Origin: Arachidicoccus rhizosphaerae
GTDB taxonomy: Bacteria > Bacteroidota > Bacteroidia > Chitinophagales > Chitinophagaceae
NCBI RefSeq assembly: GCF_900107765.1
Contig: NZ_FNQY01000002.1
Coordinates: 264,364-328,363, forward strand
Length of the DNA: 64,000 nt
Reading direction: 5' to 3'
The notes under the pieces were generated by a model. The model had not been told where the DNA came from, did no database searches, and was given only the letters and a program-made list of their open reading frames with translations. The stretch's first letter is position 1, and the number at the start of each line of letters is the position of its first letter. Shown here piece after piece: positions 51,598-59,996 of this stretch. A program made the translations under genes and the position numbers.

Positions 51598-52959
51598 ATG
51601 AAAAGGATTGTATTCTCATTTTTGCTTCTAGGTATAACAGCCGGAGCATGGGCACAAAAACCGGTCAAGTTTAAAAAGGATGATGTCCTTAAACTTTTGG
51701 CGGAGAAGAAATACGGTGACGCAAAAGATCTGATCGACAAGGTTTTGGCCAATCCCAAAGAGCAGGATAATAAAGAGGCGATTACTTATAAAGCAGTAAT
51801 TTATGCAAATCTGGCAACAGACTCTGCACTGGCAGGAAGTAATCCGGATGCCTTACAGACAACTGCTACCACTTTAGATCAGTTAAAACAAAATACGGAC
51901 ACGGCTGCTTTTAATAAACTGATGCGCGAAGATCAGGGTATTAATGCGGTTTCTGTTGTTTATTCCAAAGCCTTCAACAACGGGCTTTCTGATTTTAAAG
52001 ACAGCAAATGGGATGATGCCTATAAAAATTTTCATACAGCTTATTCCTGGGCAGATTATATCACCAAAAACGGATTTAGTCAGAACCCCGACAGAAATGC
52101 GATAGATACTTTTACGGTTCTTTACACCGGCTTTGCTGCACAGAATGCTTCCGGTTATGATCAGGAAAACGGTGGCACTTTTAAGAACCCGGCCATGGCT
52201 GATTCTGCAATGGCTATGTATACGCTATTGGCTGACCGCAACATCGCTACTAAAGATATGCCGGCCATGTATCAGTATATGGTTCAATATTATCAGGCTA
52301 AAAAAGACAAGGAAAATGCTGCAAAGTATTTAGACATTGCCAAAAAAGCTTATCCTGATAAAAATGATCTCTGGAGCCAGATTGAAACGCAGGCTATGCT
52401 GTCCGGAGGTAATGTCAATGACATTATCGCTAACTATAAGGAAAAAGACGCAGCCGGTCAGATGACGGAAGCCCAGTATGTAGAAATTGCACAGACCCTG
52501 GCTAATGCAGAAAAGTCCACAAAAGATACTGCTGAAATCGCGGCCGCAAAAGCAGCTTCCATTGATGCCTATCAGAAAGCGTTTAATCTGGGACATAACG
52601 GTATTTATGCTTTCAATGTGGGGATTTTAAATTATCAGAGATTCAGTGAACTGGATGATGAGTTCTTTGCAAATAAAGGGGAAGAAGCAGCCAAGAAAGC
52701 AAAAAGAGATGCTATTGAAAAAGAACAGGCTCCTTTAGCAGATACCTCCATTGCCTGGTTGACCAAGAGCTATGATGTTTTATCCGCTAAGCAGGACAGA
52801 GATAAAAATGAATCTGTTTCTTTGAACCGTGCAGTGGACATCATTGCCAATTTATACAACTGGAAAATGAATAAAGCCAGAGGTCATGATCCGAAAGCAT
52901 ATGACCAATATGAAGCTTTATTTAAAAAGTTCGATTCATTACATGAGACCTTTAAATAG
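51598..52959 (+). CDS. secreted TPR-repeat protein of unknown function
   Basis: 453 residues, with a signal peptide (MKRIVFSFLLLGITAGAWA-Q). The rest is helical with degenerate tetratricopeptide-like repeats (AEKKYGDAKDLIDKVLANP; FKDSKWDDAYKNFHTAYSWA; KENAAKYLDIAKKAYP). TPRs are scaffolds for protein contact. It starts 70 bp after gyrA and may be cotranscribed with it, although the link between gyrase and an envelope protein is not obvious. It ends in a strong terminator. No further family assignment can be made. Confidence 0.75.
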   Translation: MKRIVFSFLLLGITAGAWAQKPVKFKKDDVLKLLAEKKYGDAKDLIDKVLANPKEQDNKEAITYKAVIYANLATDSALAGSNPDALQTTATTLDQLKQNTDTAAFNKLMREDQGINAVSVVYSKAFNNGLSDFKDSKWDDAYKNFHTAYSWADYITKNGFSQNPDRNAIDTFTVLYTGFAAQNASGYDQENGGTFKNPAMADSAMAMYTLLADRNIATKDMPAMYQYMVQYYQAKKDKENAAKYLDIAKKAYPDKNDLWSQIETQAMLSGGNVNDIIANYKEKDAAGQMTEAQYVEIAQTLANAEKSTKDTAEIAAAKAASIDAYQKAFNLGHNGIYAFNVGILNYQRFSELDDEFFANKGEEAAKKAKRDAIEKEQAPLADTSIAWLTKSYDVLSAKQDRDKNESVSLNRAVDIIANLYNWKMNKARGHDPKAYDQYEALFKKFDSLHETFK

Positions 52960-53070
52960 GCGTTGAAATCATAAGTCGCAGGATGTATCATCTTGAGCCG
53001 AAAACAAAAACGCAGGTTCAGAAAATAGGTTTTCGGCCAAAAGCAAGATAGATAAAAAACTGCCTGACCT

Positions 53071-53123
53071 AAAAGAGTCAACAATTAAATTCCCTGGGGC
53101 ATTTAATTGTTGACTCTTTTTTT
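53071..53123 (+). terminator. terminator of the TPR gene
   Basis: Perfect 20-base arms: AAAAGAGTCAACAATTAAAT and its reverse complement at 53101-53120, with a 10-base loop, then a T run. It is 112 bases after the stop. Confidence 0.85.
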
Positions 53124-53504
53124 ATTGGATAGACCGGAAAGCGGGAAAAGTAATGACTGGTTGAAAATCAGTCGTTTTATTTTGGGGGCAACGGTTTGAA
53201 AAAAGGTATTTCTGATAGGTCACTTAATCGGTATATTAATTGCTAAAGCAGCTGTGTATAAGGCGATTTGGAATTAAAAATGTGGCAGGTGCTGAAAATT
53301 ATTCGGTGAAATCGAATTTTTTTAGGGTAGCGCTATTAAACTTTTAATACTAAAATACAATCTATATAAACAGAAAAAGATAACGCAAAGGCGCGTGGCC
53401 ACCGCTTCTTATGTTTTCTTTTCCCATGCGTCTCTTTGGTTTTTTGGCGTTTTTAAAATCAGAAATCCTGATGCATGATTCCATCATCTGTAAAAGGTAA
53501 TAAC
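53124..53504. other. gap before the basic secreted protein
   Basis: About 380 bases without a convincing gene. No TAnnTTTG box in the right orientation, tRNA-like fold or clear repeat was found. A T-rich stretch (TTTGGTTTTTTGGCG) at about 53431-53445 may hold the start signals of the gene at 53505. Confidence 0.4.
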
Positions 53505-54104
53505 ATGAAAAAAGCAATTTATATTTGGATTCTTTGTTTGGGTGGCCTGTTTTTAAGTCAGCAAACAATGGCACAAAGAGGTCACGGGACCAGAGAGCAC
53601 AATAATAATAAATCTTATAAGCAATCTCAGCGTAACCGTCGTCAACAGGTAAAAGCCTATAAACAAAATAACAGAGCGCATTACAATAATAGAAATAATT
53701 ATAGCCGTAATGACCGCCGGGTGTTTGCGCCTAACAGAGGACATTATAATAACCGTCCACAGCCCGTTTATCGGGGCAGAAGGATCGCACGTGCTCCGGT
53801 AGGACATGGCGTTTTCCGTCCTGCACCATGGGCTGCCAGACATCATTATGGTTATGACAGACATGTCTATTTTCCCGATTATCATGCCTTTTATGATGCA
53901 CGCAGACACGGGTATGTCTACAGACATGGTGGTCGTTGGATTTTTTCGCAGGCGCTCCCAAGCTTTATGGTTGGATTAAACTGGAATAATGTAAGGCTGC
54001 AGTATTTGCAGGGAGTTCCTATGACGGCTTATCCGCAGGATTATTACGATACCTATGTTAACAGATATCCTGCTTTATCCTTTAATCTGAATGTAAATCT
54101 TTAA
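53505..54104 (+). CDS. small basic secreted protein rich in Asn, Arg, His and Tyr
   Basis: About 199 residues from ATG 53505. Signal peptide MKKAIYIWILCLGGLFLSQQ ends in TMAQ. The mature part is highly biased: runs of Asn, Arg, Gln (SQRNRRQQVKAYKQNNRAHY, NNRNNYSRNDRR), then His/Tyr rich (HHYGYDRHVYFPDYHAFYDA), then a more ordinary C-terminus (LPSFMVGLNWNNVRLQYLQG). It is probably exported to the periplasm or surface. Histidine richness would allow metal binding, but this is speculation. No family is recognised. Confidence 0.7.
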   Translation: MKKAIYIWILCLGGLFLSQQTMAQRGHGTREHNNNKSYKQSQRNRRQQVKAYKQNNRAHYNNRNNYSRNDRRVFAPNRGHYNNRPQPVYRGRRIARAPVGHGVFRPAPWAARHHYGYDRHVYFPDYHAFYDARRHGYVYRHGGRWIFSQALPSFMVGLNWNNVRLQYLQGVPMTAYPQDYYDTYVNRYPALSFNLNVNL

Positions 54105-54226
54105 GGGAGAATACCCAAAGCAACAAAGTCCAAAAGGTAAGCACTGCGGCTTTGAAAAAAACTTAGTTCTGGGATCTTTGAATCTTCAACTACGTTAGTC
54201 AGTGGCTACCATAAGTATAGAGAAGG

Positions 54227-54264
54227 GCGAACCGTCACCATTAATTTGTTGGCGGTTCGCTTAT
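54227..54264. terminator. terminator between the basic protein gene and rdgB
   Basis: GCGAACCG pairs with CGGTTCGC around an 18-base loop, followed by TTATTT. The genes on the two sides converge. Confidence 0.6.
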
Positions 54265-54293
54265 TTAAGAAAAGAGAACACAGGTGTATGCTC

Positions 54294-54887
54294 TTAGTTA
54301 AGCTCGCCAATTTTACTTTTTAGAAATTCAATGAGTTGCGCCGTGGCTTTTTTACGGTGACTGAATTTGTTTTTTTCATCCAGGGTCATCTGGGCAAAAC
54401 TACGTCCGTCGCCGCCTTCCGGAATAAAAACAGGATCATAGCCAAAACCGTCACTACCTTTTTGGGTTTCACTGATGGAGCCGGGACAAATACCCTCAAA
54501 ATAATAGGTCTGATGATCCCATATCAGGGTAATGACGGTTCTGAAGCGGGCCCCGCGATTTTCCTTGCCACTTAGATTGTGCAGTAATAAGTCTATATTT
54601 TGCTGATCGCTGGCTTTTTCCCCTGCATAGCGCGCACTTTTAACGCCAGGCGCACCATTAAGAGCGGGGACCTCAAGGCCGGTATCCTCACTAAAGCAAT
54701 TTTTTCCGGTTAAATGATGGATGGTCTGGGCCTTTTCCAGCGCATTATCTTCTAAAGAGTCATGAGGCTCCGGTATCTCAATAATAATCCCGGCCTCTTT
54801 CAGGGGCAATATTTGGAGTTTATCCCCGACGACATTTCTGATTTCTTTAACCTTATTCGGGTTATTGGTGGCAAAAATTAGTTCCAT
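54294..54887 (-). CDS. rdgB: XTP/dITP diphosphatase (RdgB/HAM1)
   Basis: 197 residues. It removes non-canonical purine nucleotides such as dITP and XTP from the pool. The family pattern is complete: FATNNPNKVKEIRN at the N-terminus, catalytic-lysine/Asp region FSEDTGLEVPALNGAPGVKSARYAG, and FGYDPVFIPEGGDGRSFAQM with SHRKKA near the C-terminus. It is 16 bp downstream of the gene at 54904, so the two form an operon. Confidence 0.95.
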   Translation of the reverse strand: MELIFATNNPNKVKEIRNVVGDKLQILPLKEAGIIIEIPEPHDSLEDNALEKAQTIHHLTGKNCFSEDTGLEVPALNGAPGVKSARYAGEKASDQQNIDLLLHNLSGKENRGARFRTVITLIWDHQTYYFEGICPGSISETQKGSDGFGYDPVFIPEGGDGRSFAQMTLDEKNKFSHRKKATAQLIEFLKSKIGELN

Positions 54888-54903
54888 GATAGGGCAAAAA
54901 AGG

Positions 54904-55467
54904 TTAGGCTTTTAATTGAAAAAAGAGTTGCAGCGCATTCCAGAGTTTCGTTTTCTCCGCTTTTGCCTCCGCGGTGGGGCTCATCATCTGCGCGAGCGGT
55001 GCGGCCAGCATTATTTGACTGGCTCCCACAGTCTGAGGCTGATAATTGGGGAAATTAAATTGTAATTGCAACTGGGCCGGACTCAGGCCGAACAAAATAA
55101 ACTGATGACAGCCCGGATCGGCGATGAGTTCCTCCAGGCTGCGGGGTGTCCGGATGTAATTGATCAGGGCAATATCATCTATGCTCAATTTGCAGGCCTT
55201 TAATATATTGGTCAAAAATTCAAGCTCTTTGTCTTTTATTAGTTGACCGGATTTGTCGGCTATTAAAACCGCTATCTGACGGTTATTTGAACCCAGGTAC
55301 CATTTTGGAATATCCACCTGTTTTTCCGCAATATTTGGCTTTTCTGGTGAATTTATTTCATTACCTTTGACTACCAATTTTGCTGAAGGCGGGGTTGATG
55401 GTTCTGTAATAACGAGCGCGTCTTTATATAATCCGGCTAACACGAATTCAGGCAATTGCGTATCCAT
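54904..55467 (-). CDS. hypothetical protein, possible DNA polymerase III psi-like
   Basis: 187 residues, no signal peptide. The central part (IAVLIADKSGQLIKDKELEF, ILKACKLSIDDIALINY, FILFGLSPAQLQLQF) has alternating strands and helices. The wording resembles E. coli HolD (psi), which has a similar hydrophobic strand, then FL..IL.AL.LS.D, and a terminal aromatic helix like KLWNALQLFFQ. That resemblance is weak and is inference only. A glycosylase-like fold is another option. It is cotranscribed with rdgB. Confidence 0.65.
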   Translation of the reverse strand: MDTQLPEFVLAGLYKDALVITEPSTPPSAKLVVKGNEINSPEKPNIAEKQVDIPKWYLGSNNRQIAVLIADKSGQLIKDKELEFLTNILKACKLSIDDIALINYIRTPRSLEELIADPGCHQFILFGLSPAQLQLQFNFPNYQPQTVGASQIMLAAPLAQMMSPTAEAKAEKTKLWNALQLFFQLKA

Positions 55468-55492
55468 AATTATTGAATTATAAACATTTGGT

Positions 55493-55500
55493 CAAATATA
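55493..55500 (-). promoter_or_regulatory. putative promoter of the 54904-rdgB operon
   Basis: TATATTTG on the minus strand, a full TAnnTTTG match, 26 bases before the start of the 187-residue gene. It lies in the divergent gap with ilvE. Confidence 0.5.
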
Positions 55501-55519
55501 CATTTAAATTTCAGATTTT

Positions 55520-56584
55520 ATGAGTGAGTCTTTAGCAATTAAAGTTTCCAAAACTGATTCCAGCCGGTTGCCACAGGTGGAACTTAAAAATATTCATTTC
55601 GGGCATGTTTTCACAGATCATATGCTGGTGGCCGATTACGCAGATGGCAAATGGCAGTCTGTAGAGATTAAACCTTATCAATCATTAAGTTTTGCCCCTT
55701 CACTGGCGGCCATCCATTATGGGCAGTCCATATTTGAGGGTATTAAGGCATATAAAAACGCCAATGGGGAAGCGGTTATCTTTCGTCCTGAAGAAAATTT
55801 CAACCGATTCAATGAGTCCGCTGTCCGCATGGAAATGCCGGAAGTTCCGTCTGAGATTTTCATGGAGGGATTAAAACAACTCATTAATCTGGATAAAGAA
55901 TGGATTCCGGCCATGGAAAATCATTCTTTATATATCCGCCCTTTCATGTTTGCAACGGATGAATTCATTGGGGTGCGTCCTTCTGCTACTTATAAATTTA
56001 TTATCATCCTGAGTCCTACAGGTCCTTATTATGATAAACCGATGCGCATTGCGGTGGAGGAAAAATATACCCGTGCAGCACCAGGTGGCGTAGGAGAGGC
56101 GAAAAATGCAGGAAACTATGGTGGCAGCCTGAAACCTGCGCAGGACGCTGTCAGAAACGGTTATGATCAGGTGCTTTGGACAGATGCATTTGAGCATAAA
56201 TGGCTCCAGGAGGTAGGAACCATGAATGTCTTTTTTGTACTGAAAAATGCGGTCCTTACCCCTTCTTTGGAAGAGGGAACCATTTTAAATGGGGTAACGC
56301 GTAAAAGTGCGATTGTCGTATTGAAAGAAATGGGCTTAAATGTGGAGGAAAGAAGAGTCAACGTGGAAGAGTTAATTGAAGCGTACGATAAAGGCGAGTT
56401 TATCGAAGCCTTTGGAACAGGTACGGCTGCTACGATCTCCAGAATTAAGGAATTGAGTTATAAGGGGCATCATATGGTTTTTGATTTAGAAAAAACCCAG
56501 GTGTCTCAGCAATTAGCCAAAAGATTAAATGATATCCGTCTGGGCGTATCTGAGGATAAACATGGCTGGATTACCAAATTATAA
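55520..56584 (+). CDS. ilvE: branched-chain amino-acid aminotransferase
   Basis: 354 residues, PLP-dependent class IV aminotransferase of the longer (type II) IlvE form. It makes valine, leucine and isoleucine from their 2-oxoacids and glutamate. Visible words are HYGQSIFEGIKAYKNANGEA, RPFMFATDEFIGVRPS, the PLP-lysine region GGSLKPAQDAVRNGYDQVLW (not a plain K motif but in the right place), NVFFVLKNAVLTPSLEEGTI with GVTRKSAI, and EAFGTGTAATISRI. It diverges from the 187-residue gene. Confidence 0.96.
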   Translation: MSESLAIKVSKTDSSRLPQVELKNIHFGHVFTDHMLVADYADGKWQSVEIKPYQSLSFAPSLAAIHYGQSIFEGIKAYKNANGEAVIFRPEENFNRFNESAVRMEMPEVPSEIFMEGLKQLINLDKEWIPAMENHSLYIRPFMFATDEFIGVRPSATYKFIIILSPTGPYYDKPMRIAVEEKYTRAAPGGVGEAKNAGNYGGSLKPAQDAVRNGYDQVLWTDAFEHKWLQEVGTMNVFFVLKNAVLTPSLEEGTILNGVTRKSAIVVLKEMGLNVEERRVNVEELIEAYDKGEFIEAFGTGTAATISRIKELSYKGHHMVFDLEKTQVSQQLAKRLNDIRLGVSEDKHGWITKL

Positions 56585-56663
56585 AAGGCCATAAGTTCGC
56601 TCTAACTGTCTGATAGAGCCGATATGATTCTGGTACTGAAAACCACCGGTTTACAGTTATTAT

Positions 56664-56713
56664 AAGCGCAGCGTCCTTTCACTATAAATTAGTAGAAGGC
56701 GCTGCGCTTTTTT
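56664..56713 (+). terminator. ilvE terminator
   Basis: AAGCGCAGCGTCCTT pairs with AAGGCGCTGCGCTT with one bulged base, followed by TTTTTAATTTTA. It is about 80 bases after the stop. Confidence 0.75.
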
Positions 56714-56773
56714 AATTTTATGGGAAATCGCTTGACCTCCGCTGTTTTCAGCGGAATTTTCCCTGATTTTTCT

Positions 56774-56781
56774 TATTTTTG
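56774..56781 (+). promoter_or_regulatory. putative promoter for 56814 ORF / antiporter
   Basis: TATTTTTG matches TAnnTTTG. Transcription would start near 56788 and read through the small ORF or leader into the antiporter gene. Confidence 0.45.
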
Positions 56782-56813
56782 TTGGGTGTACTAATAGTCA
56801 GTAATGACTGATT

Positions 56814-57035
56814 GTGAATAGAATAGCAACTTTCTTACTGAAATTGGTTATTAGAACCAAAGGATTAACTCCACAGTTAGAAGAAGTTAAATATTTAATG
56901 CTTAGGATGCATCTTTTTCATGATGGAGTAGTAAAGCTTGCATCTGTAAATCAGTTTACTGCTGGATATCTAAAAAGAGAAAACAGACAACCATTTTTAA
57001 ACCAACTTATTAAGATCTATATATATGGGCCATGA
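56814..57035 (+). CDS. doubtful small ORF upstream of the antiporter gene
   Basis: 73 codons from a GTG start, overlapping the antiporter start by 11 bp. The translated text (NRIATFLLKLVIRTKGLTP) has no recognised family and the region is clearly more AT-rich than its neighbours. It may be a real small gene, a decayed remnant or just a long leader of the antiporter mRNA. Kept for completeness. Confidence 0.2.
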   Translation: MNRIATFLLKLVIRTKGLTPQLEEVKYLMLRMHLFHDGVVKLASVNQFTAGYLKRENRQPFLNQLIKIYIYGP

Positions 57036-58644
57036 AAACCTGATACATCAGAATCTACTGTTGATTTTGGCTTTATTTTTCGCAATGGCGATCCTCTATG
57101 TACTGAGCCAGCGGCTCAGGATTTCCTATCCTATATTTTTAGTGATAGGCGGTTTGGGGATAAGTCTGATTCCCGGGGTGCGACCTATTAATATTGATCC
57201 GGATCTCATTTTCTTAATCTTTTTGCCTCCACTACTTTTTGAAGCAGCGTGGTATACTTCCTGGAATGATTTCTGGAAGTGGAAGCGTTCTATCTTTTCT
57301 CTTGGATTTGGCCTGGTCATCATGACTTCTTTGGCTGTGGCATTCTTCTCGGTTAATATTATTCCGGGGTTTACTTTTGCGCTTGGCTGTTTATTGGGAG
57401 GCATTGTGTCGCCCCCGGATGCAGTTGCGGCCACCTCTGTTTTAAAAGGCCTTAAAATGCCCAGAAGAGGCCTGGTTATACTGGAAGGGGAGAGCCTGGT
57501 CAATGATGCAGCCTCTCTGACGGTTTTAAGATTTGCTATTGCCGCTATTTTAACCAGTCAGTTTGTTTTCAGGGTGGCTGCCACCAATTTTATGATCCTG
57601 TCCGTGATGGGTATTTTTGTAGGTCTGGTCATTGCGCATCTGCTGTATTTTATATTAAGATACTGGGCAAAGTCATCCAGTATTACTACGCCCATTACTT
57701 TAATTGCTCCTTATATCATGTATGTGGTGGCGGAATATTTTAACTGGTCGGGTGTGCTTGCCGTGGTCAGCGGCGGGTTATTCCTTTCTTTTAGGTCCAG
57801 TGATTTTTTAAACTACCACACGCGTCTGCAAACGGAGGAAGTCTGGGCCACCATCGGCTTTTTATTAAACGGTTTCGTATTTATTCTGATAGGCCTTGAA
57901 CTAAAACAAATCATTCATAGCCTGGAAGGATATTCCATTGAAGAGGCGATACGCTATGCACTGGTCATTAGTGTGATTGTCATTGTCATAAGGATCATCC
58001 TGGTTTACTTGGCACTTTTTCTGCCCAGAATACTGTCTTCAAAAGTACGTAAGGAAGAGCGCAGCCCTGGATTTAAATTACCCTTTGTGATCGGGTGGGC
58101 AGGGATGCGTGGCGTGGTTTCCCTGGCATCGGCCCTGGCCATTCCCATAACTTTATCAGACGGTACTGACTTCCCGCATAGAAACCTGATTTTATTTATC
58201 ACCTTTGTGGTGATTTTGGTGACGCTGGTTTTTCAGGGGCTTACCCTGCCTCTATTTATTAAACTGTTGAAACTAAAAGAAATCGATGATTATCGGCCTG
58301 AGGTTGAACAGCTGGAAGAAATACGTTTAAGACTGGCCAAAAGCTCTCTGAATTATATCGATAGTCATTATAGTGAGGAATTGCAGGAATATGAAAGTCT
58401 GGCTAAAACCAAGGAGCAGATTATGCGCAATATTACCATGAGTGAGCTGAATTTATCAGAACAAAATGATGAGGCCACCGCAAGGTCTGAACGAAAATTA
58501 AACCGTAGGGTATTGCAGGAACTGGTCAAATTACGGCGCTCAAACCTGCATACCATTAAAAATGAAAAGAAATACGATGACAGTGTTATAAGAGATATGG
58601 AACACACTTTGGATCTGGAAGAAGCCCGCCTGGCTAAGTTTTAA
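57025..58644 (+). CDS. CPA1-family Na+/H+ antiporter
   Basis: 539 residues. About twelve hydrophobic helices (to about residue 420) form a NhaP/CPA1-type exchanger, which swaps cytosolic Na+ or K+ for protons. Key words are FLIFLPPLLFEAAWYTSW, GGIVSPPDAVAATSVLKGL with the ion-binding acidic residue, GESLVNDAASLTVLRFA (ND motif, about 155-171) and GWAGMRGVVSLASALA with the conserved Arg. The last about 110 residues are a charged, coiled-coil-like cytosolic tail (VEQLEEIRLRLAKSSLNY; RRVLQELVKLRRSN). Start at ATG 57025. It is monocistronic as far as can be seen. Confidence 0.94.
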   Translation: MGHENLIHQNLLLILALFFAMAILYVLSQRLRISYPIFLVIGGLGISLIPGVRPINIDPDLIFLIFLPPLLFEAAWYTSWNDFWKWKRSIFSLGFGLVIMTSLAVAFFSVNIIPGFTFALGCLLGGIVSPPDAVAATSVLKGLKMPRRGLVILEGESLVNDAASLTVLRFAIAAILTSQFVFRVAATNFMILSVMGIFVGLVIAHLLYFILRYWAKSSSITTPITLIAPYIMYVVAEYFNWSGVLAVVSGGLFLSFRSSDFLNYHTRLQTEEVWATIGFLLNGFVFILIGLELKQIIHSLEGYSIEEAIRYALVISVIVIVIRIILVYLALFLPRILSSKVRKEERSPGFKLPFVIGWAGMRGVVSLASALAIPITLSDGTDFPHRNLILFITFVVILVTLVFQGLTLPLFIKLLKLKEIDDYRPEVEQLEEIRLRLAKSSLNYIDSHYSEELQEYESLAKTKEQIMRNITMSELNLSEQNDEATARSERKLNRRVLQELVKLRRSNLHTIKNEKKYDDSVIRDMEHTLDLEEARLAKF

Positions 58645-58743
58645 ACTTTTGCTAAAGCGTGTCACTTACCGATAAGGGGAGGGGGTTTACCGTTTTATAG
58701 CTGGAATTCAGCATTCTATGGTTCAATGGGAAAATAAAGGGCG

Positions 58744-58751
58744 TATCTTTG
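58744..58751 (+). promoter_or_regulatory. putative araC-type gene -7 promoter element
   Basis: TATCTTTG, a full TAnnTTTG match, 25 bases before ATG 58776. It covers the TTG that would be an alternative start, which argues for the ATG. Confidence 0.55.
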
Positions 58752-58775
58752 CCAGTGAAAAACAAAAATTATCCT

Positions 58776-59708
58776 ATGAACATCCTTCCTAAACCGACGG
58801 AGTTAAAGGAACTGGTAAAGACAGTTGCAATAAGGGATGCCATTCAAAGAAAATGTGGTGCGGAAAATGAAACAGCCTTACCGGATAGCGAGGCAACACA
58901 TAATTTAGCCATTCTTAAAACTACCTGTAAAATAGTAAAGACTGCCCCCTACAGACTTGATCATTTTGCGATTGTGCTTTGTCTGAGTGGAACGGCCAAA
59001 ATGTCTTCAGGACATTTTAATTTTAGTGTTCGTCCCCATAGCCTGCATTTTATTTTTCCAGGTATGATTAATGTTATTGAACAGAGTACGGATGATTTTG
59101 AATTGTACATGGTATTATTCACCCGCGACTTTTTTGCAGATATGTATCTGAAGGAAGCTGTGTTGGAAAATATTTTGGATCAGACTCCGGACTTTCCGCC
59201 CATCAGCATGCTTGATGATGACTTATTTATAAAGGTAAAAGGCCTTTTTGGGGATATGTATGAAGAATACAAAAACCAGGAAAAATTTCATGTTAAGCTG
59301 ATCCAGTCCATGCTGATGCAACTCTTTTATCTTTCCGGCAGAATATTCCAGGATGAAATTCAAAGCCAGCCTGCGCTGGCCTCCAGAGGACATCAGCTCT
59401 TTCAGCAATATAAAAAAGCCGTAGATGAAAATTTTATGGATCAGCGCACGGTTCAGTGGTATGCAGAGAAACTGTTTGTAAGTGCGGGGTATTTGGGTGA
59501 AGTTGTAAAAAAGGAAACAGGAGAAACGGCCATTAAAATTATCCATCGCAGAATTTATCTGGAGGGGTTGTATTTATTGAACTATTCTCAATTAAGTGTG
59601 AAAGAGATTTCTGATCAATTGAATTTTGATACCCCTTCTCATTTTTCCAGATTCTTTAAACAATTTGCCGGATATACGCCGACAGCACTGAAAAAAAATA
59701 TTGCTTAA
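58776..59708 (+). CDS. AraC-family transcriptional regulator
   Basis: About 310 residues from ATG 58776. The first about 200 residues are a cupin-like sensing domain (YRLDHFAIVLCLSGTAKMSS, FSVRPHSLHFIFPGMINVIE) with a helical linker. Residues from about 205 are the two helix-turn-helix units of AraC: YAEKLFVSAGYLGEVVKKET, then LNFDTPSHFSRFFKQFAGYTPTALKK, the usual AraC family signature. It would bind DNA in response to a small molecule that is not identifiable. No target operon is obvious nearby; neighbours are the antiporter gene and an outer-membrane protein. Confidence 0.94.
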   Translation: MNILPKPTELKELVKTVAIRDAIQRKCGAENETALPDSEATHNLAILKTTCKIVKTAPYRLDHFAIVLCLSGTAKMSSGHFNFSVRPHSLHFIFPGMINVIEQSTDDFELYMVLFTRDFFADMYLKEAVLENILDQTPDFPPISMLDDDLFIKVKGLFGDMYEEYKNQEKFHVKLIQSMLMQLFYLSGRIFQDEIQSQPALASRGHQLFQQYKKAVDENFMDQRTVQWYAEKLFVSAGYLGEVVKKETGETAIKIIHRRIYLEGLYLLNYSQLSVKEISDQLNFDTPSHFSRFFKQFAGYTPTALKKNIA

Positions 59709-59748
59709 TACCTGCCCTTTATTATTCGGGTATATACTTAAAAGATTG

Positions 59749-59790
59749 GAAAAGGTGATGGATGAAATGAGCAATATCCATCACCTTTTC
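59749..59790 (+). terminator. terminator of the AraC-type gene
   Basis: GAAAAGGTGATGGAT pairs perfectly with ATCCATCACCTTTTC (15 bases) around a 12-base loop. It is about 40 bases after the stop. Confidence 0.75.
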
Positions 59791-59918
59791 TATGCAAAAA
59801 AGCGCCATCAGATAGCAACTTCCTTTATGTAGGTAGTAATCACAACAAGATAAAGTACAGCCTGAAAATTGGTCTTTTTTACCCAAATATTGGGATTGAT
59901 TAAGGGCTTGCCCCGCTA

Positions 59919-59926
59919 TACCTTTG
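59919..59926 (+). promoter_or_regulatory. putative promoter of the outer-membrane protein gene
   Basis: TACCTTTG, a full TAnnTTTG match, with TTG at 59896-59898 (20-base spacing) as a -33 box. It is 71 bases before the ATG. Confidence 0.55.
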
Positions 59927-59996
59927 CCTTGTCAATGAGATAATCAAACTGCAGTTTTAAATGGATTAACGACATTGATTTTAATTGATCTAAAAA

